The notes beneath the pieces were generated by a model. That model searched no databases. It was not told where the DNA came from and saw nothing but the letters and a program-made list of their open reading frames with translations. Both the position numbers and the translations under genes were made by a program. This document shows, piece after piece, positions 10,973 through 23,760 of a DNA stretch of 64,000 bases. Numbering within the stretch: the stretch's first letter is position 1; the number at the start of each line of letters is the position of its first letter. Origin of the DNA: Cyathus striatus (lineage: Eukaryota; Basidiomycota; Agaricomycetes; Agaricales; Nidulariaceae); assembly GCA_025738555.1 (NCBI GenBank), contig JAOVFP010000018.1:1364001-1428000 (forward strand), written 5' to 3'.

Positions 10973-13691
10973 ATGGGCCGCCCAAAGAAATCTCGAAAAG
11001 CAAAGCAAGAAGCAGCAGCACGAGCACGGCAAGGCAGAGCACATCAGAACCGGGTGCGCCAAATCCAGGGTCACCAACACCAACATGCCAGCAGTAATGT
11101 TGATGAAGCTGGCGACATATTCTGCACCTCAGATGCCGAGGAATTGTTCCAACCAATGGAACATGAGTTAACAATAGTGGAGGAGAACGAGTTTGATGAG
11201 AACAATTGCACCTCTTGGACTGGAGGTGTGAACCATGTGCTCTCAGAGTCTGAGGATGAATTGGAGGAGTGGATTGAAGATGGAGACGTTGAGGGGGAGG
11301 GCTTGGATGCTGATCTGGAGGAGCTTGCACCTGAAGAAGTTCTGGAGAACCTGCAGCGCGAGTGTCAGTTCCAAGCAGATATGGAAGTTTTGAGCAGACC
11401 AACACCTTATGAAAAGGTTCTTGCAAATAAGCCCGCAAAGTTTTGGAAAAAAGCGGAGGCACACCGGTACCTTGGATATAATGGACAATCAGACCGAACC
11501 AAACGTTACCACGCACAACAGCTTCGTGAAAAAGAGTTGAAGGATGCTATTACAAGGAAAAGGTATGTTAATTACTTATAATTTCATTGACATGTCCAGT
11601 CAACTTACCGTTACTTTGACAGTAAAACTGCAGATAAATTTCGTTCTTTTTTTGCAGTGCACTCGCAACAATCTTCGGATATTGAGGATAATGTGGATGA
11701 TACATTCCATGGATATCTTTCAGACCTTAGCAACAACGAAAATGAAATGGAAGCCTGGATGTCAGATGATGAAGATTCAGCTGAGGAGGTACTCACATGC
11801 TCATCAAATGTTATTCCTCCCCCCCCTTCAAAACATCGCAAGCTTTCTGTTTCTGATCGTGATGCCCGAAAACAAAAGAAAGCTCAAAAAATGAAGAAGC
11901 TTCAGGAAGGACTCACCGGTATTGAGAAGTTTATTGCTTCCAAACGAAATTTATTTGACACAGGCCACAATGGGTTGCAAGCATATCGAGCATGAGCAAT
12001 TCAAAGTTGCCTTTTGATGATTTTGAAAGGCAATCGCAAGTTTGTTGAGGCATCAGAAATGGCTGCTGAGAGCCATGGCTTTGCGAAAGTGCATGGTGGT
12101 CGTCTTGTAAGAACATGGGTGCATGCATGGATACAATCACGAGAACTTCCTGTGTCAAAGAGGGGGGCACATGGGAAAGTTTTCTCTCTTCTTGATGATC
12201 CAGAGGTTTGCACTGAATTGCGTGTGTATCTGCGCACAAACAAGTGGTCAATGGATCCAAAGAAGCTTTCTTTGTTCACACAGAACAAGCTTCTTCCAGA
12301 AGAATCAAAAAAATATCTCACCAATGTCATTCGAAATGAAATGCCAAAGGGGTTAGTGCAGTATCTTGAGCTGGAACTCATCCCTCGCATTCACATGAAA
12401 GTCACAAAGGGGATCTCGCTAACCACAGCAAGAAGTTGGCTTTCAAAGGAGGGATTCCGGTACACAGCACATAATAAGGCAATTTATTATGATGGCCATG
12501 AACGACCTGATGTGATCGATTCACGTCAAAATAAATTCATTCCTGATTTTCGAAAAGTTGAACCTCAACTGATTAAATTTGAAATTGGGAATGTCTTGAA
12601 GGAAATTCAACCCAAACTCAGACCTGGAGAGCGTCCCATTGTTCTGGCAGCACAAGATGAGATGACAGCACAGGCAAATGACGGAAATAAAATGTCTTGG
12701 ATATGGCAAGGCGAGCAGCCTTTGAAAAAGAAGGGTGTGGGAAGGGGATTGCATCAATCAGATGTTATTTGCTCAACAGTTGGCTGGCTTAAAGATGCAA
12801 GCCAGACTATTGAATATGGCAAGAATTATGATGGATATTGGAATGGTGAAATGTTTATAAAGCAGGTAATGGATTGCTGTTTATTTCTTGGCTTAAATTT
12901 AATTTTGGAATGTACAGATAAAGGAAAAAATTATCCCAGCATTTGAGAAAGCACATCCTCCTGGTTATCAAATGCTGATGATGGTTGATAATTCTCAAGG
13001 GCACTCAGCATATGCAGAAGATGCTCTCCTTGTCAACAGAATGAATATGAATCCAGGAGGAAAGCAATCAAAAATGCGAAATGGATGGTTTATCAAAGAT
13101 GGGGTTAAGATATCCCAGCCTATGGTATTTCCTGACAATCATCCTGAGTTTCCAGGGGAGGCTAAAGGAATGAAGCATGTTCTTATGGAGAGGGGACTGT
13201 TTAAAAAAGGCCTCAAAATGCAGTGCAAAAAATCAAATGACGAATCAACAGGAAAATGCGAACGCAATGCAATCAATTGCTGTGCAAAGTGGGTGCTTGA
13301 ATTACAACCAGATTTTCGACAACAAAAATCACTCATTGTTGAGGTTTTGGAGGCAGCAGGGCATCTCTGTATTGTCCTTCCCAAGTTCCATTGTGAGCTT
13401 AATTTTATCGAATTTTTTTGGGGAGCAGTAAAGAGATATCTTCGTGAACATTGCGATTACACCTTTACCACCTTACAGGAGAATATGCCAAAAGCTCTCG
13501 CATCTGTGTCGCTGGAAACCATCCGAAAATGGGAGCATCGTGTTCATCGTTGGATATCTGCTTATGAGAGAGGACTCAATGCAAAAGATGCTCAGAGTGA
13601 GGTCCGTAACTTCAGTTCTCGAAGGTATACCTCACATCGCAGGATTCCTGAAAGTCTTGCGCGCCAGATGGACGCCCGATCTGATGACTAA
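10973..13691 (+). pseudogene. Mariner-like DDE transposase, one in-frame stop
   Basis: Three exons: 10973-11562, 11623-12865 and 12918-13691. The introns are 60 bp (AG|GTATGT ... ACAG) and 52 bp (CAG|GTAATG ... ACAG), and the frame is kept across both; about 868 codons in all. The acidic N-terminal half is followed by a DNA-binding-like segment and a DDE domain. Putative catalytic acids: Asp in AQDEMTAQ, Asp in MMVDNSQGH, and Glu in CELNFIEFFW. The C-terminal part (WGAVKRYLREHCDYTF) is typical of the ITm-superfamily transposases of mushrooms. The only visible lesion is TGA at 11993-11995, between YRA and AIQSC, where related proteins as I recall them carry Arg; CGA to TGA is a single CpG transition. 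As the rest is open, the copy looks recently silenced. Family assignment is from motifs, without alignment. Confidence 0.85.
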
Positions 13692-13889
13692 TCCTTCCAT
13701 ATTTAGTAATACCTTCCCTATATGGTAGTACGGCAAATATCACAGTTTCCTGAAAATATATCTCACTCAGTTTTAAGAATTTTGACAAATGGTCTTGAGA
13801 ATGTATTCATATCATCAATAGACGCATTTCTACAAGAGCAATAAGAAAAAGGTGCGCTTTTGCGTGAGAAATTTCTATGGCTCCTTCAC

Positions 13890-13926
13890 TTGTACAAAAC
13901 TTGTGGCGACTAAGCCGCGCGCACCA
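13890..13926 (-). repeat. Mariner-like right TIR
   Basis: Inverse of 10777-10813; ends CCGCGCGCACCA before a TA. Confidence 0.9.
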
Positions 13927-14009
13927 TACATTATTAAAACCTTCCAGACTCAGTCAACCCTCCCAAGCTTCTACATTTTGTATTCCCCCCTCTCTTTTGT
14001 TCATCATGG

Positions 14010-14960
14010 CAAGTATTTCTGCAATATGGGTCTCTGCTGAGAGTTTGCACTCATTCAGTACCTCCATGATCATATTTCTGAGGCTGGAGGCAATGGTAGC
14101 TTCAAGAAGCCAACATTTGAGGCAGCTGCCACTGACATTGCACCTTTCCACATGCACAGGGCTGTCAAGACAGTAAAGATGTACCAGAATAAGTATGTTA
14201 CTGTGAGTGGTTTGTTTTTATCTTTGTTTGTGAATTCTTCTCACCTTTTCACTTCCTAGTTTTGTAAGGTGTACTGTGTTGCCATAGCTATCAAAGTCTC
14301 TGGGTGGACCTGGTCTGATAAGACAGGTGCTTCTATCACCACAGAGACTGCCTTGACTTGGGATGACTATGTTACCCAACACTCAGAGGCCAAACCTTTT
14401 TGCAGTGAGGTTGATCTTATCTCCATCAATTTGAGACTTTGATACCATCTACCACAGTTGGATTGAACATGTTTCATCCAATGGCATTTACTCCCACTTC
14501 CACACCCCCTCCAACCACACTTGCCACACTTTCTGATCCACCTGCTGCTTCAACTGTAGTTGACATGAATGATACTGGCAGTTTAGAAGATAATTGGGAG
14601 GTGAGTTTAAGTACTCCTTATATTCTTTCCTACTGATGACAATTTTTATAGATCATTCCCAGTCCTTCATTGTTGAAGCATCATTGTGATACACAGCTCA
14701 CAGCCATACCTGACCCAAAGTATCCCTGTACAAGCTCAGGAGCTGTAGCTATATCTGAAATGGCAGCTTCTATCAACAAATCCAGTCAAGCCATCATTGA
14801 AGCAATAACTACTCCATCTGTCTCACTTCCAGACACTGTTCATCTTTCCAATGCAATCAAGATTGCTATACATTTGGAGTTCTCTTGACTCACAGCTGTT
14901 GAACTTGGGACTTTCATTGACATTCTTACTGATAATATTTCCACAAAAAAGAGGTTATAC
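14010..14960 (+). pseudogene. Harbinger Myb/SANT-like DNA-binding ORF, decayed
   Basis: Plus-strand coding remnants of the second Harbinger gene. After an early frameshift the string ALIQYLHDHISEAGGNGSFK and then FKKPTFEAAATDIAPFHMHR can be read (about 14048-14160). An intron (about 14202-14262, GTGAGT...CCTAG) and GWTWSDKTGASIT follow. A second intron lies at about 14600-14651 (GTGAGT...TATAG), and the C-terminal tail (AVELGTFIDIL) at 14895-14930. Frameshifts and stops interrupt it. Mushroom Harbinger elements encode such a Myb/SANT-like partner that helps the transposase bind the element ends; that role comes from the superfamily. Confidence 0.7.
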
Positions 14961-16077
14961 CAGTAGCTTCACTGTAGATTTTTATTCCTCTATACAGAGT
15001 CTATAGCTAGTGTTCAACATGTCTCCTATTCCACTAACTATCTAGCTTTTTCAAGAACTTGAAATATGATAAAGCTGTTTGTTGATAGCATGCATTGACT
15101 CAATGAGGAAGGGGGTCCTGAGGGAGTGGTAGGTTCAAGATTAGTTGAATCAGTTGCATCACAAAAGCATGACAAGGTCATGGGCCATTGCCTACCTGGC
15201 TGTTGAGGACAGTGAAAATGTTTGCTGTGCATGGGTTGGTGGACATCTCAGCTCCACTATCTTTTAACTCTGAATCACATTCATTAATTACTATATCACT
15301 CATATTTCAAACTAACACCAATCCTTCATTACTACTGTTATTACTTTACACTTGCATTTAATACACACTTTGGTAATCTTCAGATATCTGCACCATGTTC
15401 ACATAAGATCGGCTGGTAGTCATTCCACATATGTCTTGCAATGTAATCATGATTAGCCAATGCACAGGCTTTCTCTTCTGCTGTCACTGCAGTTGCATCT
15501 AAATGCCTGAAGCTATTCTCCTCCCATACTTGCTAGGGTTTGGATCTAAGTCATATTCATCATTTCCTGTCAAGTAATTGTCAATGCCCTTGGATCAACA
15601 TCAAGAATGAAGTTGTGTAGAGCACACATCACCAGTGGAGCCATAGCCTGTATCACCATTGAAAAATGCAGAGGGCATACAAGAATACCCCATTTTTTCT
15701 TCAATACACCAAATACCCTCTCCACTACATTCCATGCAGATGCATGACTCAAATTATAGAGTTATTCTTTGTTGGCTGGCCTATAATTCAGCATTAAAAT
15801 CAACCAATAATAATATTAATTTGTTAGCTAACCTTTGGTTTACATGCTCCCATTCTGTAAGATGATATCAAACACCACAATATGGAATAAGAAGTGCATC
15901 ACAAATACCAAAGCCTGCATCAGCAAGATAGAACTTGCCCTCAGGAATTCCAAGGCCAGTGAACTGGGAGTGTGAATACATTGTAGCATCAGCTACAGAT
16001 CCTTCCCATCCACTCAAAATGTATTGAAATTTTATCCCAAATGATACATATACAAGACAGGTTTGGGAGACACTGCC

Positions 16078-16300
16078 TGTAAGGTGGCACCTTACCTACA
16101 TAACATTGACACACTCATTATGTAATATTGTTTACCTACGGACTGTTTGGCAACACCGTCAGGCGTTGCCTTATATAAATTTACCATTATTTACTTGTAA
16201 AAGGAACTTTCACTCGTACACTCGTAGACTACCTATTCACTGGTCTGGTTTACATGGTGCGTGAGTGAGTTAAGTTCAGTAGAGGAGTTGAACCTCTACA
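16078..16300 (+). repeat. Chromovirus 5' LTR
   Basis: 223 bp, with a TATATAAA box near 16172. Differs from the 3' LTR at seven positions, all transitions and all in five CpG-derived sites. Confidence 0.95.
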
Positions 16301-16510
16301 CTTTTTTAAACCTATCCAGGTTTTCACGACTCTACGAGAACCACGTGGACGATCGCGTGGTGTACGACAAGCGTGGAACGGAGGTACACGCAACACAAAG
16401 GACCTTCCTATTAAAGCCGAGAAGTCCCGCATTGCCCCCAACAAGGCAACCCCCATCATCAACCACCTTCCAAACTCGTCACGAAGCATAGCCTTCGTAC
16501 CCTTATAGAC

Positions 16511-19500
16511 ATGACTTCTCCACCCAATTCCTCCCAACGACAACTACCCCCCCATCTGAGTGGGCCGATAGGCCCTCCCGCAGGGGGGTCCAACTCTCCT
16601 GCTGCCCCCATGCCCGTACAAGGCAGGGGAACAGGGGAACGAACTCCAATACAAAACCTTGAACAAACAGTAGCGACGATCGCTGTAAGTGAGTACCAAC
16701 AGGGGGAGAACAACCCCTTGCACATCAGCGACCTCGGACCACCAAGAAATCCAGCACCAACAAGAGAAACGGAGCAAGCAGCGCAACTCGCGGTGCCGCC
16801 CCAACAAGCTGGACAACACAACTCAGCGTCGATAAAGACGCCACATCACCAAGGACAAGCCAGGGACAAGAACGGCGAGTTGGACGACGAATCCGTCGAT
16901 ATGAATGAGCTACAAGTAGCTTTGAGTGAAAGGATTGCCACCTTTCATGCCCTACACAATGACATATCCGACAAGCGCATGGAACAACTAGCGTGCAAGG
17001 CCATGGATAGAGTTGGGGGGATGGCTTCCTCCTCCAACATAGACCATAATGACGCGAGATTTCTCGATGCCGTAATGATCTACTTGAACAGTCTGGTGCA
17101 GGTATACCGCACCGCAAAAAAGAACAAGACAGGGTCGCGTGTAGGTACTCCCATGTCCCAAGTATCACTAGATCCTCGACAGGTCATTGCACCATGGAAC
17201 GTCAAGCGCGAAAGCACTGTTAGGGGCGTCATCGCCCATGACCCGAACATTGAGTCAGCTATTGCGCAAATAAGCGGTCCACGCCTCCTGAAGGAGGAGG
17301 AAGAACAATACCGCATGCGCACATCGACCCAGCAAAGGTTTAGGGCCGTATCGGGGGGATTCCACCCTCACCAGCCCCCATCTGAACCCAGTTCATTCCA
17401 CCCGGTGGCAGCATCACCGATACAGAACCCACAACTTCACGGGACGAGCTTCATCCCGGAACAAGTGACAACACGACGCCCATGTGTATCACACGAAGGA
17501 CGCATTCCAAGAGCTCTGGACAAGGACGAACGTATAGCGTTGCAACACATGTGCGACTGAGACCTGAAAGAGCATGGCGGGTCAGACATCAATGACCAAC
17601 GCATCCGATTCGATCGCGGTGCCGTCGTCGAACTCGACCCGAGAGAACAGGAGCGGACTGTGTTCGGGAATACACAAAACGAGACGCCCGCTCCCACCCA
17701 AACCAACAACTATCACTGACCCTCAGTGGCATTTGCAGAGGAATATCAGCAAGATGGGGAGATAATCTCCCCTTCCCAGTACTCGCAACAATCAGGGAAC
17801 CTAATGGGAAAACCTCCCAATCAAGCTGACCCCATACAGGGTCACATCCTTAGGTACAACAGTCGAGGGATGTCAGTCATCCCACAACGGGTACCAATAT
17901 GGGGAAGGCAGTTCTCATTACCTCCCCAGGTTAATCTACCATCGGTCAGGCCGGGTGTAGTTGATGCCCAGGAGAACCGCATGCATATCATGCATGAAAA
18001 AATCCGTACAATAATCAACAAGTACTTAGCCGTATGGCTAAAGCTACCAGAAGGGTGCCGTGCCCCGAGAAGCGAAAACAAAGTGATAACACGCTTCTCA
18101 GGGATCAAAGCATTGTACCACACATTCGAGCAATGGCTGCTCAACTTGTGCGTCCACATGTGGACCCAGCAACTAGGGGGAAACGAACGTGAACAGGAGA
18201 GGGTACTCCTCCTCCTAGACTACCTTGAAGGCGAAGCGATTAAATGGTACAGACGCCACGTTATTAGCCCCGCCAGTGCTAAAACCGAATGGAATTTTGA
18301 GGAAGTAGTCATAGGACTCTACGATCGATTCGTAGAAGAAGCTATGAACCAGCACGGTCGAGACACTTTCTACAGCGTCAGATACTGCCCGGTAGCAGGG
18401 TTACAGGGTCTTCATGACACCATGACCGATCATGCTCAGAGCATGCCTACCCCACTGGACGATTACTCGTTCACGCAGGCGTTTATCAACACCATGCCTG
18501 AAGACATGAGAAGGAAACTCATCGAAGACATGCTCCTTACCCCGGAAGTAAACATGGCAGACGACTTCCTAGCGGTAGGAATAACCATGGAAAGAGGGAA
18601 GCACAACTACGTCAACACGGAGTGCTACCTCGACAATCACGTCCATCCGCTGGTCACTCGACCAGCATTAGAACAATCACAGTGTCCCAGGGGACCCCCA
18701 CTGAATGCACCACACCAAAGTGGAGGGCTGAAACCAGCCCCCCAACAAGCTCAGGTCAACCAGGCCACATGGAGACACCCCAGGGCCGTCCCAACACAGC
18801 CCAACCAAGACCACACTGCCTTCGCTAAGCAGGGTACACCCAAAGTCGAGCAGAAGGGGTCACTGTGCCCGGCCCAACCACACACGGTGGAAACATGCTT
18901 CAACTGCGGGAAAACAGGGCACTTCAAAAAAGATTGCCCTAGAGCACTGCGTGACCAGATACGCACCGCACACTCTGTAATTGAAGGGGAGCAGGAGGAG
19001 AACAATGAAGAACTCCCCACCGAGGTACAGGAGCCACAGAGTGCCCCCCAAGAAGATCAACAGGAGGACAACAAAGCCTCCACGTTCGAATTTGATGTAG
19101 AAGAAAACCCCTACAGCGAGTACGACACGGGTTCAGACTACGAGAGGGATTACCCTGATTCGATCAGGGCTACAACAATCGGTGCAAAACAATACTGGAG
19201 GAAAGAATCTACGGAAATAATCACTGTCCATAGGGTAGTGGTCAAGTCCACCAAGCAGACAATCGACCGCCCAAAGATCCCACTCGAAGAAAAAGAATGC
19301 TTAGCATCCTACGTCACCATGGGAGAGGTCAAAGCCTGAACACTATGGGACTCTGGAAGCACAACAACGGGGATTACTCCGTCGTATGCAGAAATAGCCA
19401 AGATCCCTGTGAGCCGGTTATCAAAGGAGTATATCCTTCAACTAGGAACAGTAGGGAGCTGATCCATGGTCAAATACAGCACATATCTGACACCGCAACT

Positions 19501-22500
19501 CCCAGGGCTGAAACAGCCCATTTATGCCGATGTAGCCAATTTCGATCACTACGATATGATCATTGGAACGCCAACCATGCGCGCTAACGACATTATACTT
19601 GACTTCAAGCACAATGATATTATCGTTAATGGGGAACGAATCCCAGCAGTGCGGGTTCAGCTCAAGAATACCGACGGACGCCTCCGCCGATACCGCGCAG
19701 TAGACAAAAAGGAGAAATGACTCCGCCGGGGTGGACAACCACCCTCCATCGAAGAAGTGCCAGACAATGAGGGAATTGGGGCACTACGACCACTCCCTGA
19801 GGATAACCCATCCCTCCTAATGACCGACGAGGAGCTCCGCGAATACGCGAAGCCTAATTCGAAGCCGCAAGCCATGGCTGAATCCAAGCTGCAGCCCCCA
19901 GTAACAATAACGAGTTCATTGTACGTAGAACCCGACGTACAATACTGCCAACCCACCTCGTCACAGATCCTGGTAGAGGACCTAGTAACAGACGAAGACG
20001 GCACACCCCAACCATGGACACTCATCAACAACCCCACCCCCAAGCCCACTTGGGGATGGATGGCCGACCCACGCATGCCCCCAGAATGGAACATGATGGT
20101 GGCAGACATGTACCCAACAATTTGGGCCGTAAAGCCCCCAAAAAGTGAGTTCTTCGGGAAGGCCCAACCCGATGACATATCGGAACGCGTGAAGTTTCAC
20201 ACACTTCCAGGATCCGAAGAGAGACTAGCGAAAGTAACCTTGGCTAGCAGCCCAGACTATGAACGCTCACTGGCAGAACTGAGACAGCGATTCGAACCAC
20301 CACCAGCGAAACAACGAACTACTGTCCCTCGACGAGACAAGGGCAAGGGGAGAGACAATTTCCCCACCGAACAGGACATACCTACACTTCGGGAAAACTG
20401 GTTCAGCTCGTATGCGGACATCCTGAATGGCACCCCCGAACGATTACCACCATTTCATGAAGTCAACCACGAAATCAACCTAATTGACGAGCACAAGCGG
20501 TATAAATACCACATGCTGCGATGCCCTAACTCGCTGCATGAAGAATTTTACGACAAACTCAACCGTTACGAGAACGCAGGATGGTGGGAAGCACAGTCTG
20601 TTACACAAGCAGCACCCCTCCTCTGCTTGGCAAAAAAGGACAAACGGTTACGCACCGTCATCAATGCATGGCAGCGTAACGATAACACGATCAAGGATGT
20701 CACCCCCTTACCGGACCAAGAAGTAATCCGGGAAGACGTCGCCAGAGGAAAATACAGGTCGAAAATCGACCTCACTGACGCCTACAAACAAGTACGCATT
20801 AAGCCGGAAGATGTAGGGAAGACGGCATTCGCTACAATCAGCGGTACCTACGTCAGCCACATCATGCAGCAGGGCGATTGCAACGCCCCAGCAACCTTCC
20901 AACGGCTGATGACAGCCATATTCTGGGACGCTATAGGACGCTTTATGCATGCCTACATCAACGACATCTTCATGTACTCTGACACCATCGAAGAACACGA
21001 GAAACATCTAAAGATCGTATTCGACAGACTACACGCCAATGATCTGTACCTCAAACGTGCCAAATGTGAGTTATATGCAGAGAGCATCGACTGCCTCGGA
21101 CACACCATCGACGATGGGGGAATACACCCCGACGGGGATAAACTTAGTCGCATAAGAGACTGGAGGACACCTCGCAATTACAATGATGTACAAAAATTCA
21201 TAGGGCTAGTAAACTATGTCGGACATTTCCTGCCCAATATATCCGCCTACACCAGCCCACTGCTGGCTATGACCCAAAATGGAGCGCCGTTTATATGGCG
21301 CCCCCTCCATCAGCGATGTTTCGACATGATAAAACAGACATGTTGTAAAACACCAATACTTCGACCCATTGACCCCCGCACAAACGAGCCGATATGGCTC
21401 ATCTGCGACACGTCAAAAACTGGAGTAGGCGTGATGTATGGGCAAGGCCCCTCCTGGGAAAAATGCCGCCCAGCAGGCTTCATGTCCAAGAAGTTCACGG
21501 CGGCACAACAGAACTATGCCGTCTACGAACTCGAGACTTTGGCCATCCTCGAAGGCCTGATCAAATGGGAAGATAAACTCATGGGCTACGACATTCACAT
21601 CATCACAGACCACAAAGCCCTTGAGTTTTTCAAAACTCAAGGCAACCTATCCAACCGCCAACGGCGTTGGATGGATTACATGTCCCGCTTCGACTTCGAT
21701 ATCACCTACGTCAAAGGGGAGTACAATAAAGTAGTGGACTGCTTATCCTGCTACTATGAGAGCGACGCCCACGACGACATCCACGACATCAAAGAATATG
21801 TATGTGTGGACGTGCGTATTGACCCTACGGGAGAAGATCTCCCCTCAGCACAGTACCACGAACTTCATGACCACGTGGTCGAATTACGGGCCCTAAGGGC
21901 CATGGAAATGAGGTGTAGCAAACGCCTTCAAGAACGTCAAGAGCTCTGTGACGTTGAGGCCCAGGAAATGAGGGACGCTGAGGCACAGGAGGCACGGGAA
22001 GCCGCAGAACACGACCCAACCCCTACATCCAACAACTTCCCTGTGCCTACTGAGACCATAACCCTTGCAGACATCTTATTCCACAAGGCCAAGTCCCAAA
22101 TGCCACCAACTACCATGGACGACACATTCCTACATCGCATCAAAGCAGGGTACCCAGAAGACAAGCTTTTCAGCATCATCCTGAATTCTCCGGAATCATA
22201 CCCCTGCTTCCCGGTACGCAATGGGCTTGTATACGCCCTAAACTTGGCAAAGGAAGAGGTGATTTGTGTACCTCGAGACCGTGCGATTATCACGACCATC
22301 ATCGAACAAGCCCACCACACCCTGGGCCACTTCGGAGACCAACGAACGGCGGAGTACATCCACCGCTGGTACTGGTGGCCACAAATTGCCAAAGATGTCC
22401 GGGAATTCTGCCGGACTTGCGAGGCATGCCAACAGGCCAAGACCTCCAACCAGAAGCCCGCGGGTAAGCTACACCCACTCCCTGTACCTATGAAGCCTTG

Positions 22501-23608
22501 GGACTCCATCGGGATGGACTTCGTAGGACCATTCCCCGAGACCAAAGGTAGTAACTACCTCTGGGTCATCATCTGCCGCATGACGAGTATGGTACACCTC
22601 ATACCTGTCCACACCACCATGACGGCTGCAGACCTCTCATGGGTCTACCATAGGGAGATCGTGCACATGCATGGCCTACCCAGCACCATCGTTAGCGACC
22701 GCGACCCGAAGTTCACGTCCAGGTGGTGGAAGGAGCTCCACCGCCTCTTGGGGGCCAAACTCCTCATGTCCACATCGTTCCACCCAGAAACAGATGGACA
22801 AACGGAATGGATGAACCGGAGTGCGGGGCAGATCTTCCGCACCATGGTACGCCCTGACCAGAAAGACTGGATTGACAAGGTCGATTTAGTGGAATTCGCT
22901 ATCAACGCTAGCGTATCCAGTACAACAGGATACGCGCCATTCGAACTCAACAGGGGATACCTCCCATCGATGTTGAGAGAAATCAGAAAGGATGGAATCA
23001 CCCACCACGGTGTGCGCACCTATGCTGAACAGGCGCTCGCAAACCTAGCAGAGGCCCACAACGCAATCATAGCAAACCGCATCTTCCAGGCCTCCTACGC
23101 GAACCAGAAGCAAGGGATGGAACCCAAGATTGACAAAGGATCCCTCGTCTACCTCTCCACGGAGAATTTGAACCTCCCCAAGGGCAGAGCGAAGAAACTT
23201 TGCCCTAAATTTATAGGCCCATATAAAGTCCTCAAAGCCAACCCAGCCACATCCACTTATACACTAGAGCTGCCACCAGCCCTAATGGCAAGGCGTATTC
23301 ACCCCGCCTTCCACGCCAAACTGCTTCGGCCTTACAATGTGTCGTTAGACGTGTTGTTTCCCAATCAATCGAAACCCGAACCATACGACTTCGGTGCCAA
23401 TGTGTCAACCGAATGGTTCGTAGACGAAATATTAGGTCATCGTTGGACGACGGAAGGGCACCTCAAGTATGAGGTATGGTGGAGCCTAGGTGATACCACC
23501 TGGGAACCCCACCACCAATGCAAGGACCTCGAAGCCCTCGACCGCTATCTGGAACTACAAGGGGTGCGTCGACACACCCAATTACCTAAAAAACACGTCA
23601 CACCATAA
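16511..23608 (+). pseudogene. Chromovirus gag-pol, one frame with five TGA stops
   Basis: A single reading frame runs from the ATG at 16511 to TAA at 23606-23608, broken only by TGA at 17558, 17717, 19337, 19460 and 19718. Gag ends with a CCHC knuckle (CFNCGKTGHFKKDCP, 18896-18940). The aspartic protease has WDSGSTTTG at 19346 and DMIIGTPTMR. RT has SKIDLTDAYKQVRI and, at 20954, YIND where the catalytic Y-x-D-D is expected. RNase H (YELETLAILEG, ITDHKALE) precedes an integrase with an HHCC finger (about 22310-22440) and catalytic acids in GMDFVGPF, VSDRDPKF and ETDGQTE. A chromodomain (YEVWWSLGDTTWEPHHQC) closes it. Arg-to-Trp/Cys changes (TEWMNRS, DCLSCYYE) also fit CpG decay. All five stops can be explained by CGA to TGA, so the element is dead but its frame is preserved. 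Confidence 0.93.
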
Positions 23609-23760
23609 TGCTACATGACACAATTTTGTTTGTTTTACACAGGCAACAAACATTGCCCTATACGCACCCACAAACACTCGCGCGCATCACCAAATTTAGT
23701 TTCTCCCCTTTTTCTTTTTCCTTCCTTTCCTCCCTTCCACTCCCATTCACCAACACTGCC
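23608..23760 (+). promoter_or_regulatory. pol/extra-ORF junction: UAAUG overlap and pyrimidine-rich leader
   Basis: The pol stop TAA (23606-23608) shares its last base with an ATG (TAATG). About 100-150 bp of strongly C/T-rich sequence then leads to a well-placed ATG at 23761 (GCCATGTC), in the same frame as the overlapping ATG. The stretch could serve termination-reinitiation, a splice acceptor for a subgenomic mRNA, or an internal promoter; the sequence does not decide between them. Confidence 0.4.

Larger units (their letters stand above)
10777..13926 (+). mobile_element. Tc1/mariner-IS630-type DNA transposon inside Harbinger
   Basis: Bounded by 37-bp terminal inverted repeats, TGGTGCGCGCGGCTTAGTCA at 10777 and its inverse ending at 13926. 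They differ at one position (CACCACAAG against CGCCACAAG on the same strand, a CpG site). Flanked by TA (10775-10776 and 13927-13928), the target duplication of the Tc1/mariner superfamily. It carries one transposase gene in sense orientation. The DNA is CpG-rich compared with its Harbinger host, consistent with later insertion. Confidence 0.9.

Noticed and set aside
11657..11995. GCAG at 11654-11657 as the 3' splice site of the first mariner intron.
   Set aside because: It would break the frame. The acceptor ACAG at 11619-11622 gives a 60-bp intron and keeps a plausible DKFRSFF segment in frame.
19757..23608. Treating pol as a separate gene starting at 19757.
   Set aside because: The same frame is continuous through the protease region upstream; the apparent start merely follows the TGA at 19718.
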